DNA of 55,634 nucleotides from NCBI GenBank assembly GCA_014361205.1, contig JACIVZ010000003.1, positions 1 through 55,634 on the forward strand, written 5' to 3'. The translations under genes were made by a program, and so were the position numbers. The notes below the pieces were generated by a model. The model saw only the letters and a program-made list of their open reading frames with translations. It was not told the DNA's origin and did not search any database. Source of the stretch: Methanomethylovorans sp. (GTDB taxonomy: Archaea > Halobacteriota > Methanosarcinia > Methanosarcinales > Methanosarcinaceae). Below are positions 33,562-43,624 of the stretch, piece after piece. Numbering within the stretch: position 1 is the stretch's first letter; every line of letters begins with the position of its first letter.

Positions 33562-34893
33562 CTACCTTTCACCCAGTTGCTGCCCAATAATTTCATCCAG
33601 AATATCAATGAACTCCTGAACCTTACCTGGTGGTATGGAAGCTCCTGAAGCAATATTGTGACCTCCACCCTGACCCCCTACTGCCAATGCTCCTTCCCTC
33701 ATTGCATAAGCAAGATCAAGACCTTTATTTATCAAAGCTCGTGTTCCGCGACCAGAAACTTTGACAATTTCATCTACTTGGTTAGCTACAATACAAGGTT
33801 TCTCTGGATGAATATATCTTACTACTGTACTGCTTATAATGCCTGTGTTATCCATATCTTTAGCAATGATATACCAGATATTCTTTCCTTTCTGTAACAT
33901 ACCTTCTGCCTGCTTTATGCTAGCCACTATAGATTTCTGATGATCAATTGTCAACTGTCGTATTTCATCCATTACAGATGCATCCTGTAAACACATTGAC
34001 AAAGCTAGACCAGCTTGTTCAAGTTTGCCACATGTATTGAGCATAGCAACAAAATCGTATACATTATTCACAAGTTCTCTTTCGAGATAATATATATCTC
34101 CTATAGCTGCATCCACTGCTTCAGGGCTTGCATGTTTTGCAAGCTTGAGTGCAACAGCCGATGTCAGCTTTTTTATGTCTTCTTGCTGCATTTCACTTAA
34201 TTTACCTTTCACACCAAGAATTTCTAGAAAATCGTTTATCTTCTTCCTATCACCCGTGATATCCAGATAGGGCTCAGGTGTATAATCCAGTACATCAGCA
34301 ATATCGCCGTCTCCCACTTTTAAGCCTTTTTTGACAGAAATAACACCTGCTTTAATAGCTTCATCCAATATATACAGATTTGCATTTTCAAAAAGCTGTT
34401 TATCACCCACAGCACCCGCAATAGCCAAACCTGCAAGATCTGTATTTCCAGAATCCATTTCTTTAGCAACAAGATATGTAGCACCAGATGCAGAGAGATA
34501 TATAGCTCCATCAATCCCCGTATAATGCGGATTTACAACCACTTTTGCGGGGGAATCACCCACAGGCATATGATGGTCGATAACTATAATATCATTTTCA
34601 ATCTGTTTGAGAATATCTGCCTGTCCACTTCCCATATCACAGAATATGACAAGATCTCCCTCAGAAACGCTATTTTTTACAATGTCAATTGTATCCTGAG
34701 ATAATCTGCTTACGATAGATGTCTGAAAACGTATCCCTTTCTTCATAAGAGCCTTACATAATATTCCTGCCGAAGTAATGCCATCAGCATCATTATGTGA
34801 TATCAGACGAACATATTTTTCTGCAGAAATAACATCTGCAGCATTTGCTGCAAGCTCTTTTAGCCTGCTTAGAGCTATGCTTTCAGAGGTCAC
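33562..34893 (-). CDS. DHH-family single-strand nuclease (archaeal RecJ/GAN type)
   Basis: The 443-residue protein has DHH phosphoesterase motifs: ISHNDADGITS near 32 (motif I), VIFCDMGSGQ near 82, VIDHHMPVGD near 100 (DHH), and GLAIAGAVGDKQ near 156. The C-terminal DHHA1 domain ends GGQGGGHNIASGAS near 409. Archaeal RecJ homologues degrade single-stranded nucleic acid and some associate with the replisome. GTG 34893 is the start, with GGTGATG just upstream. It lies 10 bases after glmU and before pcc1, in one minus-strand run. Confidence 0.88.
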   Translation of the reverse strand: MTSESIALSRLKELAANAADVISAEKYVRLISHNDADGITSAGILCKALMKKGIRFQTSIVSRLSQDTIDIVKNSVSEGDLVIFCDMGSGQADILKQIENDIIVIDHHMPVGDSPAKVVVNPHYTGIDGAIYLSASGATYLVAKEMDSGNTDLAGLAIAGAVGDKQLFENANLYILDEAIKAGVISVKKGLKVGDGDIADVLDYTPEPYLDITGDRKKINDFLEILGVKGKLSEMQQEDIKKLTSAVALKLAKHASPEAVDAAIGDIYYLERELVNNVYDFVAMLNTCGKLEQAGLALSMCLQDASVMDEIRQLTIDHQKSIVASIKQAEGMLQKGKNIWYIIAKDMDNTGIISSTVVRYIHPEKPCIVANQVDEIVKVSGRGTRALINKGLDLAYAMREGALAVGGQGGGHNIASGASIPPGKVQEFIDILDEIIGQQLGER

Positions 34894-34903
34894 AGCATCA
34901 CCA

Positions 34904-36097
34904 TCAGTGCATCAGGACTTCACCCGGTTTTGTACCACTACCACTTTCAATAACAACACCCACATTGATACTTGTATTGATACCTGTGTGCACATTATCT
35001 CCCATTATAACTCCAAGTTTTCTGCGACCAGTGTCTACTTTTTTACCTTTGATAACAGACTTGATGTTTTTACCATCGTGACGAAGATTTGCAACCTTAG
35101 TGCCTGCACCAAAATTGCAATCATATCCTATTACACTGTCACCAATATAGGTAAGGTGTCCGATTTTAGTTCCATCCATAATAACACAGTTCTTTACCTC
35201 GACACCATTTCCTATATGCACATTATTGCCTACAGAAGTAGAAGGTCTTATAAAACAATTGGGTCCGATATCACAATTTTTACCGATTACCACAGGACCG
35301 ATGATATACGCACCATTGCGGACAATAGTACCTTCGCCTATTACAACATCACCATGCAAAGTGGCCAGTGGTTCCACGGTACCTTCACACTTGGCTTTTA
35401 TCTTTTCGAGTATAGCTTTGTTTGCATCTAGCATATCCCATGGTCTGCCCACATCCAGCCACACACTACTAAGAGGTTCAAAACCTACATGCATACCATC
35501 GTTTACCATCAGCTGCATTGAATCAGTTATTTCATATTCTTTACGTGGAGATGGCTGTGTCCTGTCAATGTATTCAAAGATTACAGGATCAAAAAGATAA
35601 ATTCCAGCATTTACAGTATTAGCTGGAGGAGCTGTAGGTTTTTCTATGATCTGGATGACCTTATTTTCTTCTGTAACTATCACACCAAACTCTGAAGGAT
35701 TATCAACTGACTTTACACTGATAACTGCGGGCTCTTTGTGTTGCATAAGTTTTTTAAGGTGATCAGGGTCTACAAGCATATCTCCGTTAAGTTGAACAAA
35801 GGGCTCATGAACAAATTCTCTTGCACAACCTATAGCATGAGCAGTTCCAAGCTGTTTTTCCTGCGTGACATAATTAATGTTCACCTGCCACTTTCTTCCA
35901 TCCCCAAAATATGTCTTCACCGTTTCTTCCTTGTAGCCTGTAACCACTACAAAATCATTTATTCCTGCCTGTATACAGGCATTCAGTACATGTTCCAGCA
36001 TGGGCTTGTTGGCCAGAGGCAACATGACCTTTGGTCTTGAAGCAGTTAGAGGACGCATCCTTGTACCCTCGCCTGCGGCAAGTATTACTGCTTTCAT
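34904..36097 (-). CDS. glmU: Bifunctional GlmU-like nucleotidyl/acetyltransferase
   Basis: The 397-residue archaeal GlmU makes UDP-GlcNAc from glucosamine-1-phosphate in two steps. The N-terminal nucleotidyltransferase has LAAGEGTRMRPLT, the NGDMLVDP metal loop, EKPTAPPANTVNAG and WLDVGRPWDML. The C-terminal left-handed beta-helix starts near 245 with hexapeptide repeats. The acetyltransferase site appears complete (HLTYIGDSVIG near 314, NFGAGT, NLRHDG). ATG 36097 overlaps the glmM stop (TGATG). A paralogue lies at 39253. Confidence 0.9.
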   Translation of the reverse strand: MKAVILAAGEGTRMRPLTASRPKVMLPLANKPMLEHVLNACIQAGINDFVVVTGYKEETVKTYFGDGRKWQVNINYVTQEKQLGTAHAIGCAREFVHEPFVQLNGDMLVDPDHLKKLMQHKEPAVISVKSVDNPSEFGVIVTEENKVIQIIEKPTAPPANTVNAGIYLFDPVIFEYIDRTQPSPRKEYEITDSMQLMVNDGMHVGFEPLSSVWLDVGRPWDMLDANKAILEKIKAKCEGTVEPLATLHGDVVIGEGTIVRNGAYIIGPVVIGKNCDIGPNCFIRPSTSVGNNVHIGNGVEVKNCVIMDGTKIGHLTYIGDSVIGYDCNFGAGTKVANLRHDGKNIKSVIKGKKVDTGRRKLGVIMGDNVHTGINTSINVGVVIESGSGTKPGEVLMH

Positions 36098-37395
36098 CAA
36101 AGATTCTCCCGTACTATCATCTCTACCATTGAATAAAGTTCTTCCACATTTTCACGAGATTCAGCCGTTATCCTTATCTTGGGCTCGGTACCCGACGGTC
36201 TTACAAGCACCCATCCGTCATTCATTTCCACACGCACCCCATCAATATCTGTAACCTTGCCCATTAACTTCATTTTTGAAGCGATAGCCTGCATAACTTT
36301 CTCCTTTTCCATATTATCGCAGGGGAGAGTGCCTCTTTTAGTAGGATATTTTGGAAGCAGCGCACGCATTGCAGCAAGGGAGGTCTCCTGTACCATTTCT
36401 ACAAGCAAAGCAGCTGCAAGAATTCCATCTGGACAATAAGAGACTCTTGGGAAAATCCAGCTTCCAGATGGTTCACCTCCGAAATCAGCACCCACTTTTT
36501 TAAGCTCCTCGGCCACATAAACATCACCTACACGTGTATAAATCACTTCTGAGAGAGGCAAGGTATCTGCCACCATCATAGATGTATCGATAGGCACTAC
36601 AAGTTTACCGGAATCTTTACATTCTCGTAAAGCGAATATTGCAAGCAGTTCATCTCCCGAAACGAATTCTCCGTTCTCATCCACTGCCATCATCCTGTCG
36701 GCATCGCCATCATGGGCGATTCCAACACGTGCACCGAATTCTTTAACAGCCTTTTTAAGCATCCATAGATTTTCTTCAGTTGGTTCTGGATTACGAGCGG
36801 GGAAGTGTCCATCCAGCTGTGCATTAAGAGTAATTACCTCACACCCCATTTCCCTCAACAGAAAAGGAGTTATAGTGCTACCTGCAGCACAGCCACAGTC
36901 AACCACCACCCGCATCTTGACTGGTTTTACATTGCTAAGGATTAACTCAGCATGTTCTTTTATGGCTGAACTGTCAAATTTGATATCTCCGATTTTGTTC
37001 CAGGGAGCAAACACAAATTCTTGTTTTTCTATGATGTGTTCTATCTTTTCCTGCTGTGAAGAATCAAATGCCATACCATCTGGATTCCACAACTTTATCC
37101 CCACATAGGGGGCAGGATTATGGGAGGCTGTGATCATTACGCCACAATCGTATTTCCTTGCAGCATAAGCAAGTGTGGGAGTTGTGACTATACCTATTTT
37201 AACAACATCACACCCTGCAGAAACAAGTCCTGATATCAGGGCATGCTCTATCATTTCACTGGACACTCGGGGGTCCCTTCCCACAACGGCCGATTTGTTG
37301 GAGATCCCAAGTGCTAATCCAACTTTGAGGGCAAGATCAACTGTGACTTCTTTATTAGCAAGTCCCCTGATACCGGATGAACCAAACAATTTCAT
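36097..37395 (-). CDS. glmM: Phosphoglucosamine mutase
   Basis: The 432-residue alpha-D-phosphohexomutase interconverts glucosamine-6- and -1-phosphate. It has [11 protein letters not shown] at the start, the phosphoserine loop [15 protein letters not shown] near 87, the magnesium loop [14 protein letters not shown] near 233, sugar-binding GGEPSGSW near 315, and the phosphate-binding [11 protein letters not shown] near 401. ATG 37395 has AGAGGTAGTATT upstream; the frame extends seven codons further without support. It lies between glmS (18 bases) and glmU (one-base overlap), as expected for the pathway. Confidence 0.92.
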   Translation of the reverse strand: MKLFGSSGIRGLANKEVTVDLALKVGLALGISNKSAVVGRDPRVSSEMIEHALISGLVSAGCDVVKIGIVTTPTLAYAARKYDCGVMITASHNPAPYVGIKLWNPDGMAFDSSQQEKIEHIIEKQEFVFAPWNKIGDIKFDSSAIKEHAELILSNVKPVKMRVVVDCGCAAGSTITPFLLREMGCEVITLNAQLDGHFPARNPEPTEENLWMLKKAVKEFGARVGIAHDGDADRMMAVDENGEFVSGDELLAIFALRECKDSGKLVVPIDTSMMVADTLPLSEVIYTRVGDVYVAEELKKVGADFGGEPSGSWIFPRVSYCPDGILAAALLVEMVQETSLAAMRALLPKYPTKRGTLPCDNMEKEKVMQAIASKMKLMGKVTDIDGVRVEMNDGWVLVRPSGTEPKIRITAESRENVEELYSMVEMIVRENL

Positions 37396-37412
37396 AATAC
37401 TACCTCTTAAAA

Positions 37413-39242
37413 TCATTCCACTGTAACGCTTTTAGCAAGGTTCCTCGGCTTATCTATAGAGCAACCTCTTGCATAGGCGGTATAATATGCGAGCAACTGC
37501 AATACCACCGATGAAAGTACAGGCGATAATAGTTCATGGCAATCTGGTATCCTAAGAACCATATCAACATATTTATTGATCTCAGTATCGCTTTGGTTGG
37601 CAATGGCGATAACCTCGGCACCCCTCGCCTTTACTTCTTTGATATTGCTCAGCACTTTTTCGTAGGTATGACCTTTAGTTGCAATGGCCACTACAGGCGT
37701 TTCACTGCTGATAAGTGCAAGTGGACCGTGTTTAAGCTCGCCTGCAGCATACCCTTCAGCATGTATATAGGAGATTTCCTTGAGTTTCAAAGCACCTTCT
37801 AAGGAAACGGGGTAGTTGACATGTCTGCCAATAAAGAAGTAGTCCTGTACCTTTGCATAATGTTCAGCACATTCTTTAATAATATTTTTGTTATTCAGAA
37901 CCTTTTGAACCTGACCAGGCAATTGTTTGATACCCACCAGAATATCTCTGGCATTTTCAGGAGTTAATCTCCCTCTTACTGTACCCATATGAATAGCCAT
38001 CAGATAAAGTATTATAAGTTGAGCTGTGAATGTTTTTGTAGCAGCTACACCTATTTCCGGTCCCGCACGTGTGAAAAGCACGCTATCTGTTTCTCTGGTA
38101 ATAGAACTTCCTACTACATTGGTTATTGCAGCGGCTTTACATCCATATGCCTTTGAACTTCTTATAGCTGCAAGTGTATCAGCCGTTTCTCCAGACTGAG
38201 TAATAGCAAGAGTGAATACCTGACCACATAGCACAGGGTCTCCGTATCTAAACTCTGAAGCTGTCTCAATGTCTGTGTGTATGCCGGCAAGGCTCTCAAA
38301 AAGATACTTTCCAACACATCCTGCATTCCATGATGTACCACAGGCAATTATAGTGATTCTTTGCAAATTTTTCAGCTGATCATCGCTCATCTTCAATTCA
38401 TCGAGTATAACCCTGCCTTCAAGTTCAGAGATCTTACCTGCATATGTATCCTGGATCGAAGCGGACTGTTCATGTATCTCCTTAAGCATGAAATGTTCAT
38501 AACCTGCTTTTTCTGCAGCTTCTTCATCCCACTCAATAATATCTACTTTCTTTTCTATCTGCTGGCCATCATTATTGTAGAACTCCACACCTGTAGGACT
38601 GATCAATACAAGTTCCTTATCATTGACATATACTGCATTTTTTGTGTATCTGAGAAACGCGGTTACGTCAGAAGCTGCAAAAAAACCATTGTTCCCAAGA
38701 CCAATCACAAGAGGGCTGTCTTTACGTGCAAGTACAATATGGTCAGGCTCTGCAGTATACAATACTGCAATAGCATATGAACCCTCCATCTCATTCATGA
38801 CATGACGCACAGCATCCAGCAAACTAAACTGAGTATTATTTTTTATTGTGCTATGTAACAGATGTGCTATAACCTCAGTATCAGTATCAGATAAAAACTC
38901 ATAACCCTGTGATATCAATTTTTCTTTCAGCTTCATATAGTTCTCAATAATACCATTATGTACAACAGCAATATTTGATGAAAGATGAGGATGAGCATTT
39001 CTGGTTTCTGGTTTTCCATGAGTAGCCCAGCGAGTATGACCTATTCCAATATGTCCTGTAAAATTTGCCGGGATTATTTTTTCCAAATCAGCTATCTTTC
39101 CCACTGTCTTATATGTTTCGAGTTTTTGATTAAGGACAGTGATTCCTGCAGAATCATAACCTCTATATTCAAGCTTCTTGAGGGAACTGATTATTATATC
39201 AACTGCATTCTCTGTGCCCACATATCCTACTATACCACACAT
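37413..39242 (-). CDS. glmS: Glutamine:fructose-6-phosphate aminotransferase
   Basis: The 609-residue enzyme makes glucosamine-6-phosphate from fructose-6-phosphate and glutamine. The N-terminal glutaminase begins MCGIVGYVG, with Cys2 as nucleophile after Met removal, then [16 protein letters not shown] and DTEVIAHL. Two SIS isomerase domains follow (CGTSWNAG near 304, QSGETADT near 352, EGALKLKE near 485) and the C-terminus is KSVTVE. ATG 39242 has GAGGTGAT upstream and restores Cys2; the frame's GTG three codons earlier would bury it. It overlaps the regulatory end of the preceding gene by a few bases. Confidence 0.96.
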   Translation of the reverse strand: MCGIVGYVGTENAVDIIISSLKKLEYRGYDSAGITVLNQKLETYKTVGKIADLEKIIPANFTGHIGIGHTRWATHGKPETRNAHPHLSSNIAVVHNGIIENYMKLKEKLISQGYEFLSDTDTEVIAHLLHSTIKNNTQFSLLDAVRHVMNEMEGSYAIAVLYTAEPDHIVLARKDSPLVIGLGNNGFFAASDVTAFLRYTKNAVYVNDKELVLISPTGVEFYNNDGQQIEKKVDIIEWDEEAAEKAGYEHFMLKEIHEQSASIQDTYAGKISELEGRVILDELKMSDDQLKNLQRITIIACGTSWNAGCVGKYLFESLAGIHTDIETASEFRYGDPVLCGQVFTLAITQSGETADTLAAIRSSKAYGCKAAAITNVVGSSITRETDSVLFTRAGPEIGVAATKTFTAQLIILYLMAIHMGTVRGRLTPENARDILVGIKQLPGQVQKVLNNKNIIKECAEHYAKVQDYFFIGRHVNYPVSLEGALKLKEISYIHAEGYAAGELKHGPLALISSETPVVAIATKGHTYEKVLSNIKEVKARGAEVIAIANQSDTEINKYVDMVLRIPDCHELLSPVLSSVVLQLLAYYTAYARGCSIDKPRNLAKSVTVE

Positions 39243-39252
39243 CAGTATCACC

Positions 39253-40467
39253 TCAGAGTACTAATGTACCTCTGTGCAGTGCTTTATCAATAATATTACC
39301 TGATTCGATTCTACAGTTGATGGATATCAGTATCCCTGCTTTTACAAGGACTCTGTGACCCACATCAGTATCATCACCAATGATAGTTCCCAATTTTTCT
39401 GCTTTATGCATTTCTTCATTCAAAATTATATTGAGATTTGTCGCTGTTTCTGTGATGAAATGCGGACCAATATGACAATTGCTTCCAATAACAGAATCCG
39501 CTAAATACCCATGAGAATCTATACGAACATCATTCATTATTATACTGTTACGAATATGAGTAAAAGAACTAACAGATACATTGTTCCCTATAGATGTGGA
39601 TGGTAATATAACTGCATTAGGTCCTATATCACAATTTTCTCCTATCATAACAGGTCCTACAATATAGCATCCTGACCTAATAATAGTATTCTTACCAATC
39701 GATACATTTCCTTTAATAAAAGCTCCATTTTCTATTGCATTTGATAAAATTTTTCTTTCAATCTTTCCAAGAGTAACAGAATTAAGTCTGAGAAGATCCC
39801 ATGCATATACTGCATCCAGCCACCATGATCTTGTAGTAGCCATTGATACTTCTATTCCACTTTCAATCATTTTCTGAAGCGTATCAGTTATCGCATATTC
39901 TCCCATCGGAGAAAGCGGAGTTTGTCCGATATAATCAAATATTTTAGAAGTCAAATAGTAGATTCCAGTATTTACCAAATGGCTGATTTCAGATACAGGT
40001 TTTTCTAAAATTTCCAATACTCTGTTACCTTCTGCCCGTATAACTCCATACCCACTGACATGTTCTGTCTTAACAGCAAGTATGGTGACATCACCACTTT
40101 TTGATTTAATTAAATCGCTGATTACATGTGGTTCAATGAAGTTGTCACCGTTTAGAGCAAGAAATTCTTTTTCACCAATAAGTTCGCTTTTAGCCTGTTC
40201 TAGAGCATGTGCTGTACCAAGTTGTGTTTTTTGCTCAACATAACGTATGTTTACCCCGAAATCCACACCGTCTTTGAAATAGTTCATTATGCGCTCTTTC
40301 TCATAACCAACTATTAATAGAATGTCTTTGATGTTATTTTGCTCAAGAGCATGGATTACGTGTTCAAGAATCGGCCTGTCAGCAACAGGCAACATTACTT
40401 TAGAACGAGTGAGCGTAAGGGGACGACATCTGAGACCTTCTCCCGCTGCAAGGATAACCGCTTTCAT
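39253..40467 (-). CDS. GlmU-like nucleotidyltransferase, acetyltransferase site altered
   Basis: The 404-residue paralogue of the 34904 gene has the same two-part layout. The nucleotidyltransferase half is intact (LAAGEGLRCRPLT, NGDNFIEP, EKPVSEISHLVNTG). The beta-helix half is present, but the acetyltransferase region differs: SHGYLADSVIG replaces HLTYIGDSVIG, so the His is displaced by one position, and the NFGAGT/NLRHDG strings are CHIGPHF and TATNLN. It may be a nucleotidyltransferase for another sugar phosphate, or a structural partner. It is the first gene of the glm run, with a palindrome at its promoter; its TGA overlaps the glmS ribosome binding site. Confidence 0.87.
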   Translation of the reverse strand: MKAVILAAGEGLRCRPLTLTRSKVMLPVADRPILEHVIHALEQNNIKDILLIVGYEKERIMNYFKDGVDFGVNIRYVEQKTQLGTAHALEQAKSELIGEKEFLALNGDNFIEPHVISDLIKSKSGDVTILAVKTEHVSGYGVIRAEGNRVLEILEKPVSEISHLVNTGIYYLTSKIFDYIGQTPLSPMGEYAITDTLQKMIESGIEVSMATTRSWWLDAVYAWDLLRLNSVTLGKIERKILSNAIENGAFIKGNVSIGKNTIIRSGCYIVGPVMIGENCDIGPNAVILPSTSIGNNVSVSSFTHIRNSIIMNDVRIDSHGYLADSVIGSNCHIGPHFITETATNLNIILNEEMHKAEKLGTIIGDDTDVGHRVLVKAGILISINCRIESGNIIDKALHRGTLVL

Positions 40468-40471
40468 GCCT

Positions 40472-40487
40472 TATAGTGAGTACTATA
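40472..40487. promoter_or_regulatory. Palindrome between TATA box and start of glm run
   Basis: TATAGT-GAGT-ACTATA lies between an AAATATAAA TATA box (minus strand, about 40500-40491) and the ATG at 40467. The expected transcription start is at about 40470, so the mRNA would be nearly leaderless and the palindrome would cover the initiation region, a typical site for an archaeal repressor. Confidence 0.45.
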
Positions 40488-40661
40488 ACAATTTATATTT
40501 TACCTTGATTTTTATAATTAAAAAATTAATTTTGATTATATATAAATTTTCGAAAATGATAAACTGTGGACATTTTAATAAAATACTAGAGAATTAAGAA
40601 GAAAATATAGAGTTCTTAAAATAAATTTTAAAATATGTCGAAAATATAAATTAAAAAAGCA

Positions 40662-40683
40662 TCGACTGGCTAAAGCCAGTCGA
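40662..40683 (-). terminator. Hairpin terminator after uS15 gene
   Basis: TCGACTGGC and GCCAGTCGA form a perfect 9-bp stem with a TAAA loop, 16 bases after the uS15 stop on the minus strand, followed on that strand by TGCTTTTTTAATTTATA. This is a strong terminator. Confidence 0.8.
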
Positions 40684-40698
40684 AATGATATTTTCCAC

Positions 40699-41157
40699 TT
40701 ATCGTGTAATAAGCATTTCTGCTGTTTCCGGCTTGTATTTCCAGTCAGCTGGAAGCACTTTGTTATTTTGATAGTACTTCACAAGTCTTCTGATTTTAGA
40801 TTCAACATTATGTAAGGAGCGTAGGTTGTGGTAATCTGAATGGTTGTTAGCCACATGTTTTCTCATGCCTATTGCTTTCACAATAAGATTGTGCAGGTCT
40901 TCTGGGAGAGGTGGTTTCTGATCATTTTCCTTAAGTATAGTTGTTATTTTTTTTCCAGTAACTAGCTTCACATCTGGCATTCCATATTTGTCCCTGAGGA
41001 CCATACCAATAAGACTTGTACTCATACCTTGCTTCCACATATCCAGCACAAGTTTTGTTATTTCCTCTGTATTCATGGTACACCAGACGGGAGCTTCAGA
41101 GCGCATTGGCCTTTTAGAACCGGATTTACCTTTTCTCCGGGTATGCATTTTTGCCAT
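40699..41157 (-). CDS. rps15: 30S ribosomal protein S15 (uS15)
   Basis: The 152-residue archaeal uS15 binds 16S rRNA in the central domain. The N-terminal extension [17 protein letters not shown] is basic, as in archaea and eukaryotes. The core has [20 protein letters not shown] and [19 protein letters not shown]. Full length. AAGGAGGAATTTA precedes the ATG. It is followed by a strong hairpin terminator and stands as its own unit. Confidence 0.96.
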   Translation of the reverse strand: MAKMHTRRKGKSGSKRPMRSEAPVWCTMNTEEITKLVLDMWKQGMSTSLIGMVLRDKYGMPDVKLVTGKKITTILKENDQKPPLPEDLHNLIVKAIGMRKHVANNHSDYHNLRSLHNVESKIRRLVKYYQNNKVLPADWKYKPETAEMLITR

Positions 41158-41332
41158 TAAATTCCTCCTTAGAATCGTAAATATATGTTATTTATGTTAT
41201 ATGATCTCAATTATACAAATTTTGTCGATATCAATAAAGGCTATCTTGAACTTTTGGAGAGATAGCCGATAAATGTACTTGGCGAGGCGTGATAAATGAA
41301 ACAGCATAGAATATAAAATTTATGATAGGAAG

Positions 41333-42496
41333 TTACCATATTATAAGGGAAATCTCAGCTCCTCCAGGGGTTACCCGTCTGAAAATAGAACTCATTTGCC
41401 TATCCCTAAGCTCCAGCAAAATACTACTGTCATTAGTTTGCATCATTATCTCAACTGTAGAGTTAATTTCTTCTGAAAGTTCGTCTGAAAGATAGGAATA
41501 AACCTCCTTTGTATACTCCTGTCTCAGCTGATTCTTTACTAACGCAATATTAATTTCTGCAAAGTTTGTGCTATTATTTATTGAATTGTAATTAGTACCA
41601 TCCTTCAACTTAGTATTGTTCATCATATGAGTTTCCATTCTTTTTTCAATGTTATCATCTGAAATAGATCCCATCAAAAAATCTCCCAGTGTCAAAGTGT
41701 TTTCCTCTCTATAACTTATCTGTTCAAGATATTCTTCCGGATAATAAAAATCTATGATCGATGCCGATGAACAAGAGGCTGCCAGTAACATACACTGATT
41801 GAAGAATGATCTTAAATCCTGTTCTTTACTTGAAGAATTAACTGCATGATCAAAAGCAAAATCATCTGCCACATAAACCAAGTCTAATGCGCTTATAGAA
41901 CAGATATATGGAACAGATATTAATGTACTCTGCCTGATAGCCGTTACAGGAGGAGCTTCACCCAACGTAAGTTGACTTAATGGTTCACATCCTGGAACTG
42001 GTTGCCAGGTTGCTTCAAACCTGTAGTCATATCTGCCACCAATTTTTTTGTTAAGGTATTCTTCAATTATTTTTTCTGTCGCTTCTGAATAATTTTTGCT
42101 TAAAGGATGAAGATAACTATATGTTCCATTCTCTTCAGTATGAAGCGAAAAGAGCATATATTCGGCAATTATGTCCGCATAAGTCCTGAAAGTGTGTTCT
42201 CTTACCAATACTGCATTATTTTTATACATAGAGCATTCAGGGAACATAGTAAAAATATTTTCATATATTGTAGGTTCAATTGTGTATTCAAAGCCCTCTA
42301 TTCGACTATTCAGCAGAGATTGAAGCAATTTTTCATCAAACTTGTAACCTGCAACATTCTGCACTGCAGCATTTTGTGCAGACGGAAGCATGACAGGCAT
42401 CAGCAATGCTGCTGAAATGGATATCATTAAAAGAAAAATCATAACATCGATTGTTGAAGAAATAGCTTTAATATCGGAGAATATTTGCTTTTGCAT
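41333..42496 (-). CDS. Single-pass pilin-like surface protein D
   Basis: The 387-residue protein has one N-terminal membrane helix (STIDVMIFLLMISISAALLM, about residues 14-33) after a short cytoplasmic start, and a long extracellular part with several Asn-X-Ser/Thr sites and scattered cysteines. The helix type resembles the haloarchaeal DUF7284-like proteins found with type IV pilus-like genes (from memory, unverified). It is the last and largest of four such proteins downstream of hisS. No enzymatic motif is visible. Its start follows 38 bases after the preceding gene. Confidence 0.6.
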   Translation of the reverse strand: MQKQIFSDIKAISSTIDVMIFLLMISISAALLMPVMLPSAQNAAVQNVAGYKFDEKLLQSLLNSRIEGFEYTIEPTIYENIFTMFPECSMYKNNAVLVREHTFRTYADIIAEYMLFSLHTEENGTYSYLHPLSKNYSEATEKIIEEYLNKKIGGRYDYRFEATWQPVPGCEPLSQLTLGEAPPVTAIRQSTLISVPYICSISALDLVYVADDFAFDHAVNSSSKEQDLRSFFNQCMLLAASCSSASIIDFYYPEEYLEQISYREENTLTLGDFLMGSISDDNIEKRMETHMMNNTKLKDGTNYNSINNSTNFAEINIALVKNQLRQEYTKEVYSYLSDELSEEINSTVEIMMQTNDSSILLELRDRQMSSIFRRVTPGGAEISLIIW

Positions 42497-42534
42497 TTGT
42501 TTTTATCTCCCAGATTTCTTATCCGTTAAGTATT

Positions 42535-43044
42535 TCATTGATCTTTAAACAGTTTCACTGTCAATGTACCTGGGACCTGCTGTATCGGATTAAGCTCAAT
42601 TGTAACAGGCACACTAGCAGCTATATATGCTACGGACGAACGAGACGATAAAGTATTACGTATCTGCCACATGTATACTCCATCATCTGTTGAAATATCC
42701 ACCTGAAATTCAATGCTTGGAGAAAAACTATCAAAGAAAAGATTCAAATTTTGTTTATCAACCTGCGGATTACTCAATTCATCTAATTTTTCAGCAGATA
42801 TGAGGTCCATTCTACTTCCCTGAAGCATATGAGAATGAACAATACTCTGTGCAATAAGAGATGCTTCCTCATAATTCTCCAGAGCAAACGCACTATTTTC
42901 ATGGGCAAGATAAGTTTTTGATACAATACAGGCAAAAACCACAAAGCCCATTACCAATAATGCTGTTGCAAAAATGTCATTCTGCGGTTCTACTATAGCT
43001 CTATTATCTTTGGTAAACAAGTACATATCCAATCTTATCGACAT
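42535..43044 (-). CDS. Single-pass pilin-like surface protein C
   Basis: The 169-residue protein begins with about 22 mostly polar residues, then a helix DIFATALLVMGFVVFACIVS (about 23-42), then an extracytoplasmic domain rich in Ser and hydrophobic strands. No enzyme motif. ATG 43044 overlaps the end of the upstream gene by 41 bases; ATG 43026 would reduce this to 23. The layout, small size and neighbours suggest a minor pilin or pseudopilin-like component. Confidence 0.6.
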   Translation of the reverse strand: MSIRLDMYLFTKDNRAIVEPQNDIFATALLVMGFVVFACIVSKTYLAHENSAFALENYEEASLIAQSIVHSHMLQGSRMDLISAEKLDELSNPQVDKQNLNLFFDSFSPSIEFQVDISTDDGVYMWQIRNTLSSRSSVAYIAASVPVTIELNPIQQVPGTLTVKLFKDQ

Positions 43045-43603
43045 TTATATCATCAGTAAAATATATAAATGTTTTTTGGATGTATATTGGATTACTTGTA
43101 TTAAAACTTACTTCTTTTGTTATGGAAGTCAGATATTTTATTATATCTGCATAATCTGCTCTTATAGGTTCATTTATACTTCCGTTTGAACCATAATTCG
43201 ATTTTAGGTTATTACTAAGAGTCGAAGGAGAATATGGATATACTCTAAATGCTGGTGCTTTTGCTGCAATAATCGATTTCCCATCGATATTTGCATTGAT
43301 TATAACATATTCACAGGAAATAAGAACTTCCACTGTTTTGTACTGAAAATGAGGAAGGTGATTAAAATCAATTGCATAAGTTACGCAAGTTTCCTCTGAA
43401 CTGCTACCAACATTATCTATATAATATAACAATTCCGCAGATAAACGATCAAGTTCCTTTTTGTAACTAATTTCCTCCATATTTAATGCAAAATGATATA
43501 TAGCAGCAATAACCACCACACTTGCAAGTATAAGTGCAGTTTTTGACAGAAAAAAATCTATCCAGCCTCTTTCATCTTGAAAAAAAGTTGATCTGATTAA
43601 CAT
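43004..43603 (-). CDS. Single-pass pilin-like surface protein B
   Basis: The 199-residue protein starts MLIRSTFFQDERGWIDFF and continues into a helix, LSKTALILASVVVIAAIYHF (about 19-38). The ERG-W-then-hydrophobic arrangement is like the cleavage region of archaeal class III prepilins, though this is only suggestive. The rest is extracytoplasmic, with N-X-S/T sites, two cysteines and strand-rich sequence. It lies 21 bases after gene A and overlaps gene C. No known enzyme motif is present. Confidence 0.6.
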   Translation of the reverse strand: MLIRSTFFQDERGWIDFFLSKTALILASVVVIAAIYHFALNMEEISYKKELDRLSAELLYYIDNVGSSSEETCVTYAIDFNHLPHFQYKTVEVLISCEYVIINANIDGKSIIAAKAPAFRVYPYSPSTLSNNLKSNYGSNGSINEPIRADYADIIKYLTSITKEVSFNTSNPIYIQKTFIYFTDDINVDKIGYVLVYQR

Positions 43604-43624
43604 TTTGATTTTTACCTTTTTTAA

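Noticed and set aside
34778-35431. 217-residue open frame on the plus strand
   Set aside because: It lies opposite the RecJ/glmU genes, whose products are unmistakable. The translation is low-complexity (Thr/Ile/Ser/Tyr-rich) and matches the shadow of hexapeptide repeats.
38361-38780. 139-residue open frame antisense to glmS
   Set aside because: The composition is that of a shadow frame; glmS is full length with all motifs on the other strand.
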